Positions 1 through 6,624 of a stretch of DNA of 8,818 nucleotides are shown piece by piece. How positions within the stretch are numbered: the first letter of the stretch is position 1; each line of letters starts with the position of its first letter. The DNA comes from an uncultured Allobaculum sp. (lineage in GTDB: Bacteria; Bacillota_I; Bacilli_A; Erysipelotrichales; Erysipelotrichaceae): NCBI GenBank assembly GCA_910577085.1, contig CAJTLE010000117.1, positions 1-8,818 on the forward strand, read 5' to 3'. The notes under the pieces were generated by a model. The model was not told the origin of the DNA, made no database searches, and worked only from the letters and a program-made list of their open reading frames with translations. The position numbers and the translations under genes are program-made.

Positions 1-124
1 AATTCACATCTGCATAGTCAAAGCGCAGATTCCGTCCGGAAAATCCGTCGTGAAAGCGCCTTATGGAAAGGCCGGTTTACATTCGGTGCTTTCAGGCTTT
101 TTGGCGTTAAAATGTCTCTATATG

Positions 125-130
125 AAAGGA
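125..130 (+). promoter_or_regulatory. Ribosome binding site that sets the start of the first pseudouridine synthase
   Basis: AAAGGA ends 9 bases before ATG 140. It directly abuts ATG 131 and overlaps the codons after ATG 122, so it favours the start at 140. Confidence 0.65.
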
Positions 131-139
131 ATGGATCCA

Positions 140-1045
140 ATGGCTATTTCAATACAACTCCTTTCGAATGGAAACCTGCAGGTTAAAACTGATCAGCCTG
201 TTACTTTACAGGACGTCCTCAATGTCCTGAATGTTTCCAAGGAAAAGAAAAAACACATTCAGATTTTAAAAGGCGCAAATGCCATCACAAACCCCGAAGA
301 AGAAATCAACCCTTCTGACAAAATCAGTGTTGTGGTCGATGATACGTATGACTTTAATGAGGAAACCCCTGTTTCCTATGTCGGTGGTGTGCCAATCGTC
401 TATGAAGATGACTGGTGCCTGGTTGCCAACAAGAAACCATTCATGCTCGTGCATGGCGATGGTCAGACAGATGACAACCTGACCGCACGCGTCAATGCGT
501 ACTTACAGTCCAACAATGCCCGCTTCCCTGCCCAGCCGGTGAACCGCATCGACCAGGAAGCAAGTGGGCTGGTTTTATTCTCCAAACATCCATTAGTCAA
601 AGCGTTCCTGGACGAACAGTTTGAAGATGGAACTGCCAAGAAAGAATACCTTGCGGTTGTCGATGGTCGTGTTGACCATCGGGAAATTGATATCAACAAC
701 CCAATCTCCCGCAACCGTCATGAAGCAGACAAGATGATGGTCTTCAAAAAAGGCAAACCTGCCCATACCCACATCACCCGTCTGAAACTCTTTGATGATA
801 AATCCCTGGTCAAAGCGGAAATCACAACCGGCCGTAAACACCAGATCCGTGTACATCTAGCCAACATCGGCTATCCAATCATGAATGATCCGCTCTATGG
901 AATTGTCCGCAATAACAAAGGTCTGATGCTCCAGGCTTATAAATTAAGCTTCCTGCAGCCATTTACCAATGAAAAGATCGGCATTGAGCTGGATATGGAT
1001 ACCCGGTTTAAATGGTTTGATCCCGAACTGGCCAAAGAAGCTTAG
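140..1045 (+). CDS. RluA-family RNA pseudouridine synthase (divergent active-site motif)
   Basis: Predicted to convert specific uridines in rRNA or tRNA to pseudouridine in the cytoplasm; the exact target cannot be read from sequence. The protein is 301 aa from the chosen ATG. Residues about 1-70 resemble a degenerate S4-like RNA-binding region. The catalytic domain begins near VPIVYEDDWCLVANKKP (about 84-100). The active-site segment is NRIDQEASG (135-143) with the catalytic Asp at 138, where the family usually has HRLDRxTSG. The late motif TGRKHQIRVHLANIGYPI and a following DPLYG are typical. ATG 140 is preferred because AAAGGA lies 9 bases upstream; in-frame ATGs at 122 and 131 and a GTG at 50 fit that ribosome site less well. 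The frame is also open to the left edge of the window, so an upstream start cannot be excluded. A strong terminator follows. Family assignment is firm; substrate is unknown. Confidence 0.9.
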   Translation: MAISIQLLSNGNLQVKTDQPVTLQDVLNVLNVSKEKKKHIQILKGANAITNPEEEINPSDKISVVVDDTYDFNEETPVSYVGGVPIVYEDDWCLVANKKPFMLVHGDGQTDDNLTARVNAYLQSNNARFPAQPVNRIDQEASGLVLFSKHPLVKAFLDEQFEDGTAKKEYLAVVDGRVDHREIDINNPISRNRHEADKMMVFKKGKPAHTHITRLKLFDDKSLVKAEITTGRKHQIRVHLANIGYPIMNDPLYGIVRNNKGLMLQAYKLSFLQPFTNEKIGIELDMDTRFKWFDPELAKEA

Positions 1046-1082
1046 CCGTTTTCAATCACCAATCCATCTCTATGGACTCTGA

Positions 1083-1105
1083 GCCGAACGAACGTTCGGC
1101 TTTTA
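1083..1105 (+). terminator. Rho-independent terminator after the first pseudouridine synthase
   Basis: GCCGAAC, loop GAAC, then GTTCGGC (1083-1100) forms a perfect 7-bp GC-rich stem, directly followed by TTTTATT. It sits 38 bases after the TAG stop. It is a canonical intrinsic terminator on the + strand. Confidence 0.85.
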
Positions 1106-1189
1106 TTGTGTCCGGCAATCCGGACAGGGCACAATTCAGTCTTTTAAAGACCATATGCTTTTTATGAATCAGCGACGTGTTGCATTGCG

Positions 1190-1195
1190 TATAAT
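1190..1195 (+). promoter_or_regulatory. Candidate -10 box (TATAAT), lipoprotein promoter
   Basis: A perfect TATAAT lies in the gap before the lipoprotein gene with a TG four bases upstream. No recognisable -35 hexamer sits 16-18 bases before it, so this is only a candidate. Confidence 0.3.
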
Positions 1196-1242
1196 GGATA
1201 AGAAGGAATAGTATTTTATTAATCTAAAATTATGTTTTTATT

Positions 1243-1262
1243 ATTTAATTTGTGAATTAAAT
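1243..1262. repeat. 20-bp AT-rich inverted repeat
   Basis: ATTTAATT, loop TGTG, AATTAAAT: perfect 8-bp arms in the AT-rich leader of the lipoprotein gene. It could be an operator for a dimeric regulator, or a chance palindrome in AT-rich DNA. It is followed by TTTATCG, which is too poor a T-run for a convincing terminator. Confidence 0.4.
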
Positions 1263-1422
1263 TTTATCGTTCGTTTTCATTTTAACTTGATGTATATTCA
1301 AATCAGCAACAGTATTTGTCTTGCCTGCGCTGGCCGTTCTATCGCCTCTGAATTTGTTCCCAGATTAAAAACCATATAAGCAGACGAAGCCAGAAGAGGC
1401 AGACAGAAAGGAAAAAGAAAGA

Positions 1423-2364
1423 ATGAAATTCAAACAATCGGCTGCATTGCTTGCAGCAGCCATCCTTTTAAGCGCCTGTTCCTCGAACAGCTCAGATCAG
1501 ACTTCTTCAGCTTCCGGCTCTCAAAATCCTGAAGCTGTCCTGGAAAGTCTGGCAACCTCAGAAGAAAAAGCCAAACGAGAGAAAGATGAGAAACAAAAAT
1601 CGGCCCAGCAGGCAGAGGCAGAAAAAAAGAAGGCTGCATTTACGGAAACTGTAATTTTCGATGAGAACGGTCTGAAAGTTACCGCTACAGGCCTTGAAGA
1701 CGGATTCATGGGAGAAGAACTTAAGCTTCTTGTCGAGAATAATACCGATCAGCCCTACACTGTCCAAGCCAGAAACGTGTCGATCAACGGATCCATGGTC
1801 AATCCATCCATGTCGGTCGATGTTGCCCCCGGAAAAAAGAGCAATGACAGTATGACCTTTTTCTCCAGCAACCTCGAAAACCAGGGAATTGACACCATCA
1901 ATACTCTCGAGTTTAACCTTCACATCTTTAATACGGATGATTGGTCAGATACGATGGATTCCAATACGGTCACCCTGACATTTGGAGAAGGCGGAAATGA
2001 GGCAGCTGCGATTGAAGGTGATCCAATCGTTGACAGTGACGGAGTCCGAATCTATTCCACGGGCGTAGATTATGATGACTTTGGCGGTGTCGGGCTTAAA
2101 CTCCACATTGAAAATACCACTGCTGATCAGCCAGTGACTGTTCAGGTCCGTGACTGTTCTGTTGATGGCTTTATGATTAATACGATCTTTTCTGCGGATG
2201 TGATGCCGGGTAAATCCGTGAATGATTCCATTCTTCTCATGTCTTCTGACTTAGAAGAAAATGGAATTGAAACCATTCAAAGCGTCGAGCTTACCTTCTT
2301 TATTTACCATGGAGATGACATCATGAATCCGGTAGAGATCGGTCCACTTACTCTTACCTACTGA
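1423..2364 (+). CDS. Lipoprotein with two tandem homologous beta-rich domains
   Basis: A 313-aa predicted surface lipoprotein of unknown function. Residues 1-18 form a signal peptide (MKFKQ, then a hydrophobic run) ending in the lipobox LSAC, with Cys19 as the expected lipidation site. A Ser/Asn-rich linker (20-43) follows, then a charged Glu/Lys/Gln/Ala stretch (about 44-72) that may form a coiled coil or stalk. Two domains of about 110 residues follow, at about 77-187 and 202-313. They align over their lengths: GLKVTATGL with GVRIYSTGV, LKLLVENNTDQPYTVQAR with LKLHIENTTADQPVTVQVR, VDVAPGKKSNDSM with ADVMPGKSVNDSI, and SSNLENQGIDTI with SSDLEENGIETI. Alternating hydrophobic residues suggest an immunoglobulin-like beta sandwich (inferred). 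AAAGGA lies 10 bases upstream of the ATG. It is monocistronic, between two terminators, and converges with the patatin genes. Exported lipoprotein is well supported; the role is not known. Confidence 0.88.
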   Translation: MKFKQSAALLAAAILLSACSSNSSDQTSSASGSQNPEAVLESLATSEEKAKREKDEKQKSAQQAEAEKKKAAFTETVIFDENGLKVTATGLEDGFMGEELKLLVENNTDQPYTVQARNVSINGSMVNPSMSVDVAPGKKSNDSMTFFSSNLENQGIDTINTLEFNLHIFNTDDWSDTMDSNTVTLTFGEGGNEAAAIEGDPIVDSDGVRIYSTGVDYDDFGGVGLKLHIENTTADQPVTVQVRDCSVDGFMINTIFSADVMPGKSVNDSILLMSSDLEENGIETIQSVELTFFIYHGDDIMNPVEIGPLTLTY

Positions 2365-2395
2365 TGTATCTTCGCATGATTGGTTTTGCGTCATA

Positions 2396-2430
2396 TAAAA
2401 ACTCCAGATCCTCATGTAAAGATCTGGAGT
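2396..2430 (-). terminator. Rho-independent terminator of the patatin genes (minus strand)
   Basis: ACTCCAGATC (2401-2410) and GATCTGGAGT (2421-2430) pair perfectly over 10 bp with a 10-base loop. On the minus strand the stem is followed by a T-run (AAAAA at 2397-2401 on the + strand); on the + strand no T-run follows. It should therefore end the leftward patatin transcript, about 120 bases beyond the stop at 2550. Confidence 0.8.
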
Positions 2431-2452
2431 AAGCAAATTCAGTTTAAGATTG

Positions 2453-2482
2453 CGCGGTATTTGCGAAAAATACCGCGTTTTT
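2453..2482 (+). terminator. Rho-independent terminator of the lipoprotein gene
   Basis: CGCGGTATTT (2453-2462), loop GCGAA, AAATACCGCG (2468-2477) is a perfect 10-bp stem followed by TTTTTC. The T-run is on the + strand only, so it serves the lipoprotein transcript, 89 bases after its stop. It lies beyond the hairpin that serves the opposite strand. Confidence 0.88.
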
Positions 2483-2549
2483 CTTTGGCCTGTCTTTTGG
2501 AATCCGGCAAGTGTACCTCAGAAAGTTCTCAAAGAGAATCAGAACTGAA

Positions 2550-4289
2550 TTAAGATTTCGATTCTGTCTTGGTGGAATCAGGGGTCAGGCCAAGTTTCTG
2601 GGCTTCTTCAACGATGCAGACTGCACCGATTGGTACTTCGTCCTCTTCCTGTTCAGGAAGGGGCGGCAGCTTTGGTTCCGATTTTGCTTCAGTTTCAGCT
2701 GACTTCCGAGTCTGAGCCTCACAGGTCATCAGGCAGCCCGAATCCAGGTTTGGTTTGTTGGAACTATCGGCTTTGTCAGAAACAGCGGACTGGGCATTTT
2801 CCGGTTTTGCTGGGGATGAATTCGCATTTTCCTCACCAGCCATGTCTGTATTCTCCTGATCAGAAGCTTCAGACTCTTCTGTTTCCTGTCCTGCAGTTTC
2901 ATTGTCTGAAGCTGCCTGTTTGGCTGATTGTGCTTCTTCCGGCTCTTTTTCCGGCTGTGGATTGAGCGCTTCGAGCAGCAGGTCGAGGCAATAGCGGATG
3001 ACAGCCATGGTATAGCTGGTTGGAAAACGGTCTTTGAGTGATTCGATTCTTTCCGGGAAATGACCGTTATTGTTTTTGAGCAGGCGGTACATCTGGATCG
3101 GAACTTCTTCGCGGGAGACATTGCTCAAGAGATTTACCAACAGGAACTCTTCCGGGTTGCGGTCCATGACACTCAGATGATCGAGTCGGTCTTTGATCTC
3201 TTCAAGAAACTGGCGGTAGTCACGCAGGGCAATCGGGTTGATCTTGGCCATCAAGGCGAGCGCTTCGACCATACGGCCAAAGTAGTAATGTTCCTGTTGG
3301 GAATTGGGCAGTTCTGGTGGAACATAGCCTAACGCCTGACGATACAGATGATCACTCAGATCTTTGATGTCCGGCAATACGACTTTCATCTGGGTGATCT
3401 GAGCACCGATATATTCTTCCACGACATCAATCAGAGGCTGATCATCAAGCGGGAAGGTATATAGATAGCCGGCATACTTGCCCAGATATTTTTTGGTTTC
3501 CAGATACCCCTGGCTGTACAGGGCTTCGGCATGTTCCGTTGAAAAGTCCAGCGGATTTCCTGGCTGCAGCAAGGGCTGAATATAAAACATTTCCCTGGTT
3601 AAAGCCGGTGGAACCATTTCCCCCGGATCATGCAGGTCGATGACCACAATTCTGGAGGCATCGGGATGAATGGTTTCGAGCAGTTCAATTGGGACATTGT
3701 CCGCATACATCCCATCCACATATTCCTCGCCATCGATCATAACTTTTGGAAAAGCCGGATAGCAGGCAGCGGAGGCCATGACGATGTCTTCGGCATTGTC
3801 AGCGGTGATTTCGCCTTTAAAGAACGCCCGGGGTTCCTTTTTCGTGTCGTTGAAACTCATGCAGGCATACTTGACTGGCGAATTTTTAAAGGCATCATAA
3901 TCAAACATCATCCGAAAATGCGCCCGCAGCGGGGTGATGTCCATTTTGGAATCAAAGTAACGGATGATGAAGTTCAGAATTGTTTTGGTTCCTTTGACTT
4001 TCTCCTTGAGGGTCATCGGCAGAATCGGTAAGTCGGAGGCGATGTTGCCTGGCTGCATGCTGAAAACAAAATCCGTCAACAGATCCAGCGAGCCGGTCGT
4101 ATAGAAAATACCGACTAAAGCACCGATTGAAGTGCCGCTGATCGCATCAAAGGCAATTTTCTCTTCACTCATGGCCTGCAACGCACCGACGTGATAGCAG
4201 CCTTTCGATCCGCCGCCGCCTAAAACCAGACCATAACTCTCATCCGGTTTGTCCGATTTAAGCGGTCTTTGTACTAAATCTCGTTCCAT
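2550..4289 (-). CDS. Patatin-like phospholipase with long acidic C-terminal tail
   Basis: A 579-aa predicted lipid acyl hydrolase of the patatin family. The oxyanion-hole loop is GGGGSKGC (24-31), the nucleophile motif is GTSIG (52-56) with Ser54, and the catalytic Asp is Asp192 in VDGMYADNVP, where the family usually has DGG or DGA. Residues 1-200 align closely with the upstream patatin (shared MDI-PL, YACM-FN, TKKEP, ASA-CYPAFP). A helical region of unknown role follows to about 440. The last 138 residues or so are low complexity, rich in Glu, Ser, Ala, Gln and Asn, then a short proline/acid segment and a more hydrophobic patch IGAVCIVEEAQKLGL. There is no signal peptide or membrane segment, so a cytoplasmic or membrane-peripheral site is likely. 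ATG 4289 is chosen because GGAGAG precedes it at proper spacing; an in-frame extension to 4382 lies inside the upstream gene and has no family similarity. The gene overlaps that neighbour by 32 bases. The substrate is unknown. Confidence 0.88.
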   Translation of the reverse strand: MERDLVQRPLKSDKPDESYGLVLGGGGSKGCYHVGALQAMSEEKIAFDAISGTSIGALVGIFYTTGSLDLLTDFVFSMQPGNIASDLPILPMTLKEKVKGTKTILNFIIRYFDSKMDITPLRAHFRMMFDYDAFKNSPVKYACMSFNDTKKEPRAFFKGEITADNAEDIVMASAACYPAFPKVMIDGEEYVDGMYADNVPIELLETIHPDASRIVVIDLHDPGEMVPPALTREMFYIQPLLQPGNPLDFSTEHAEALYSQGYLETKKYLGKYAGYLYTFPLDDQPLIDVVEEYIGAQITQMKVVLPDIKDLSDHLYRQALGYVPPELPNSQQEHYYFGRMVEALALMAKINPIALRDYRQFLEEIKDRLDHLSVMDRNPEEFLLVNLLSNVSREEVPIQMYRLLKNNNGHFPERIESLKDRFPTSYTMAVIRYCLDLLLEALNPQPEKEPEEAQSAKQAASDNETAGQETEESEASDQENTDMAGEENANSSPAKPENAQSAVSDKADSSNKPNLDSGCLMTCEAQTRKSAETEAKSEPKLPPLPEQEEDEVPIGAVCIVEEAQKLGLTPDSTKTESKS

Positions 4290-5583
4290 ACACTCTCTCC
4301 ACAAAGTACCATGTCCAGGCCAGCGCGATTTCTCCTGGGTAGAGTCCCGCAAAGGCCCGCAGATCATTTTTTGCTTTTTCAATTGGTGGGCGGGTCAGCA
4401 TCCAGTGAAACAGACAGACGGCACTCGTCTTATCCACATGATGTCTGGCCGCAGTTTTGGCCAGAGCACTCATATTGCCGGTTGCCTGCTCCAGTTCGGT
4501 CAGTCTTGTGCAAAGGGCCCCTAAAAAAGTCACCAGATCCCAGATCTTATATGGATCCAGGCCGGCTAGATAAGCCAGACATTCAACGAGCAGTCCTTCC
4601 CCACGGCCCGCAAAGACCGCTTTGGATAAATCGGAAGGCGTTGTCTGGCAGACCCATTTTTCAATACGGTCAATTTCGGCCTGCGAGATCTGAATGTGAT
4701 TGAGCGCAAACATAAACTGGATATAGCCATCCATGAACGCCAGATCACTGACATCTCCCATTTCAAAGGAATAGATGGCTCCGCAAAGCGTACCTAACAG
4801 CTTGCGGGTTTCCAGATATCCCGCCTGCAGGTTGTTCATGCAGGAGGTCGAAGTGAAATCCAGAAAGTTGCCCAAAGGCAGAATGGGTTTAATGGTAAAA
4901 ACATCCAGATTCGGATCTACTGGTAAAACCAGACCCGGCCCCTGCACATCAACGGCCAGGATCTTTTTGGCCCCCATGCGGGCGGCCAGATCGATGGGCA
5001 CATTGTCCCAGTACCCGCCATCGATATATTCCTGATCATTCATCTTCATGACCGGAAAGGCCGGGTAGCAGGAAGCCGAGGCCAGAATGATGCTGGCGGC
5101 ATTTTCGGCATTCATCTGCGATTTGAAATAGGCTTCGGGTTCCTTTTTCGTGATATTGAACGTCATGCAGGCATAGTCAATTGGCGAGGCTGCAAATTTT
5201 TCGTAGTCAAACATCTCATCGAGCGAATGCTTGAGCGGCGAGATATCCATGCCGCTGTGCGAGAAGATATATTTCGATAAGAAGGTGCCGATCTCCTGGC
5301 GATTGGCTACCCACTGACCAAGGGTTTCCGGCAGGGCGAATAAGTCTTCCGCAATTTTGGTTGGCTTGAGCGTTTCGACAAAGTGAATCATCGGCGGCAG
5401 TGTCTGCTGGACATACATTGCGCCAACTAAAGCACCAATCGAGGTGCCTGACGTGCAGTCAAAACGAAGATTGGCTTCTTCCAGTGCTTTCCAGAGCCCA
5501 ATCTCATAACAGCCTCTGGCCCCGCCTCCCCCTAAGGCAAGGCCTGTCTTTTTCTGGCTTAAACTTTCAAACCAGACATTCAT
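4258..5583 (-). CDS. Patatin-like phospholipase (first of tandem pair)
   Basis: A 441-aa predicted acyl hydrolase of the patatin family, acting on membrane or other lipids; the substrate is unknown. It has the glycine-rich oxyanion loop GGGGARGC (18-25), the nucleophile elbow GTSIG (46-50) with Ser48, and the catalytic Asp188 in IDGGYWDNVP, a canonical DGG. The catalytic domain spans about 12-260. A helical C-terminal part of about 170 residues matches the equivalent region of the second patatin weakly (GEGLLVECLAYLAGLDP against GRMVEALALMAKINP). There is no signal peptide. ATG 5583 is preferred because AAAGGGGA leaves 8 bases after its G-run; the alternative ATG at 5589 would leave only two. 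It is first in a two-gene unit with its paralogue, which starts before this gene ends. The 5' region carries repeated AAAGACA motifs and a possible TATAAT. The acidic tail of the partner is absent here. Confidence 0.9.
   Translation of the reverse strand: MNVWFESLSQKKTGLALGGGGARGCYEIGLWKALEEANLRFDCTSGTSIGALVGAMYVQQTLPPMIHFVETLKPTKIAEDLFALPETLGQWVANRQEIGTFLSKYIFSHSGMDISPLKHSLDEMFDYEKFAASPIDYACMTFNITKKEPEAYFKSQMNAENAASIILASASCYPAFPVMKMNDQEYIDGGYWDNVPIDLAARMGAKKILAVDVQGPGLVLPVDPNLDVFTIKPILPLGNFLDFTSTSCMNNLQAGYLETRKLLGTLCGAIYSFEMGDVSDLAFMDGYIQFMFALNHIQISQAEIDRIEKWVCQTTPSDLSKAVFAGRGEGLLVECLAYLAGLDPYKIWDLVTFLGALCTRLTELEQATGNMSALAKTAARHHVDKTSAVCLFHWMLTRPPIEKAKNDLRAFAGLYPGEIALAWTWYFVERVYGTRFSTKTA
4295..4300 (-). 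promoter_or_regulatory. Ribosome binding site of the second patatin, inside the upstream gene
   Basis: GGAGAG on the minus strand, with its GGAG core 7 bases from ATG 4289. It lies within the 3' coding region of the first patatin, as expected for translational coupling. Confidence 0.6.
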
Positions 5584-5590
5584 ACACATA

Positions 5591-5598
5591 TCCCCTTT
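5591..5598 (-). promoter_or_regulatory. Ribosome binding site of the first patatin
   Basis: AAAGGGGA on the minus strand. Spacing favours ATG 5583 (8 bases after the G-run) over ATG 5589 (2 bases). Confidence 0.65.
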
Positions 5599-5631
5599 CT
5601 ATATTGTCCAGATCGTCTATCGAAGAACAGG

Positions 5632-5677
5632 AAAGACAATTTTCAGGTTTGTCTTTTCCGTCTGTCTTTCTGTCTTT
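5632..5677. repeat. Repeated and inverted AAAGACA motifs in the patatin leader
   Basis: AAAGACAA (5632-5639) and TTGTCTTT (5649-5656) form a perfect 8-bp inverted repeat around a 9-base spacer. Two more TGTCTTT copies follow at 5663-5669 and 5671-5677. The cluster lies 49-94 bases upstream of the first patatin start, within its probable 5' leader or promoter. It may be a regulator binding site or an mRNA hairpin; no known regulator is recognised. Confidence 0.5.
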
Positions 5678-5751
5678 TCTATCGATCATTTCTTTCGGTC
5701 TATTTCAGTGCTGGAAGATGTTAAACAATCTTCAGCCGGTAATTGATTTTC

Positions 5752-5757
5752 ATTATA
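5752..5757 (-). promoter_or_regulatory. Candidate -10 box (TATAAT) of the patatin genes
   Basis: ATTATA on the + strand reads TATAAT on the minus strand, 169 bases upstream of the first patatin start. The hexamer 17 bases before it (TAAAAT) is a poor -35 box, so confidence is low. Confidence 0.35.
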
Positions 5758-5861
5758 GGCATCCACATCAAAGCATTTTATCTTTTGCCCTGATCTGTTC
5801 AGGAGAGTTGCAGCTCTCTGTCTATTTTCGTTTTGCCGGCAGTCTATCCGTTTATTCCGAT

Positions 5862-6503
5862 TCAAAGCCGGACCAGCGAATAGAAAAAATCAATCAGGGT
5901 GTACCCTTTAAACATGGCCAGGACAAATCCATAGGCCAGAAAGCTTAAAAATGGAACCATTGTTGTATGGCTCGCCCAAGCATACCCCAGAGCGGTAATG
6001 CAGGCAACAAACAAAGCCGCAAGCATACGCTCCAGCCCCAGATACAAACCCATCGCAAGCAAAGCCAGCACATCAGCACTGCCCATACGACCAGAGGCAT
6101 AGGCGGCAATGCCGGCCAGACCAAATGCCATCCCCCCAAGTCTAGAAGCCATAGACAACGGCTGGAAAAAGCCCGCACCCGCAGCCAGACCAAAGACCAC
6201 CAGCCACCAGGGGCTGAAATAGAAGGTTTTGAGATCCTGCATAAAAACAAGGATAGCCAGACCAAACCAGAAAAGCGCTGCCAAAATCTGGCTGGTGGCG
6301 ATCTGCGTTTCAATCAGCCAGCCGGCCGGAACCATCCAGAACGGCAGAATCCAGCCTGGAGAAAGTAAAGTTTCACCACTGTCTGGCAAATCCGTTAGGT
6401 GATCACGGTCAGGGCCGTAAGCTCTCATCATCAAAAATAAAATCCAGCCCATCAAAAAAAGGCATGTCATCAATCGAATCATGCCTTGATGGTGCCATTT
6501 CAA
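5862..6503 (-). CDS. Prepilin peptidase-like (A24) polytopic membrane protein
   Basis: A 213-aa, strongly hydrophobic protein with about six predicted membrane segments, likely a type IV prepilin peptidase (aspartic protease, family A24) that cleaves leader peptides of pilin-like or competence pseudopilins at the cytoplasmic membrane face. Three family landmarks are visible in order: the first Asp in FMQDLKTFYFSPWW (Asp90; compare DLRxxxIPNW), the second Asp in MGSADVLALLAMGLYLG (Asp144; compare GxGDVKLLAALGLWLG), and VPFLSFLAYG near residue 183 (compare IPFGPFLALG). It lacks the N-terminal methyltransferase cysteine domain of full-length enzymes. GSAD in place of GxGD is unusual. The frame starts with TTG 6503, preceded by TTTGGAAAT; ATG 6482 or 6470 are alternatives without better ribosome sites. 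No pilin or assembly genes are nearby. It stands alone between a synthase and the patatins, all on one strand. The fold call is good; activity is inferred. Confidence 0.72.
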   Translation of the reverse strand: MKWHHQGMIRLMTCLFLMGWILFLMMRAYGPDRDHLTDLPDSGETLLSPGWILPFWMVPAGWLIETQIATSQILAALFWFGLAILVFMQDLKTFYFSPWWLVVFGLAAGAGFFQPLSMASRLGGMAFGLAGIAAYASGRMGSADVLALLAMGLYLGLERMLAALFVACITALGYAWASHTTMVPFLSFLAYGFVLAMFKGYTLIDFFYSLVRL

Positions 6504-6624
6504 TATGGATTTCCAAACCCTTCTTAACGAAAGTTTTGAAAATCTTCACGGCTTATTTGGATTTAATCTGCTCAGATCCGACACTCTGAACAAGACCTGA
6601 ATGTCTTTGGAAGAGCTGTGTCTG

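Larger units (their letters stand above)
1106..1422 (+). other. Intergenic leader region before the lipoprotein gene
   Basis: About 317 bases without a supported gene. The left part has a nested hairpin (TGTCCGG, loop CAAT, CCGGACA at 1109-1126, flanked by ATTG and CAAT) without a T-run. From about 1200 to 1310 the DNA is markedly AT-rich and holds a 20-bp inverted repeat (1243-1262). The promoter of the lipoprotein gene should be here; candidate -10 boxes are TATAAT at 1190-1195 and TATATT at 1293-1298, but neither has a good -35 box. With the distal -10 the 5' untranslated leader would be over 200 bases. Tiny open frames here, such as 1155-1211, have no support. Confidence 0.5.

Noticed and set aside
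1155..1211. A 17-18 codon open frame in the lipoprotein leader
   Set aside because: Very short, with no clear ribosome site and no sign of a leader-peptide attenuator.
3630..4031. A + strand open frame of 133 codons inside the second patatin
   Set aside because: It is antisense to a firmly identified gene, has no recognisable domain and no ribosome site that I could see.
4290..4382. Longer N-terminus of the second patatin
   Set aside because: The extra codons lie in the coding region of the first patatin and resemble no patatin sequence; ATG 4289 has a good ribosome site.
4258..5583. Patatins as effectors of a CBASS-type anti-phage system
   Set aside because: Patatin-like CapV effectors occur next to cyclic nucleotide synthases. 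No such synthase or other defence gene is in this window, and the neighbours are housekeeping-like.
5775..5830. Terminator between the prepilin peptidase and patatin genes
   Set aside because: Short stems (CCTGA/TCAGG and GAGAG/CTCTC) are present but only 5 bp each and not followed by a T-run on the minus strand.
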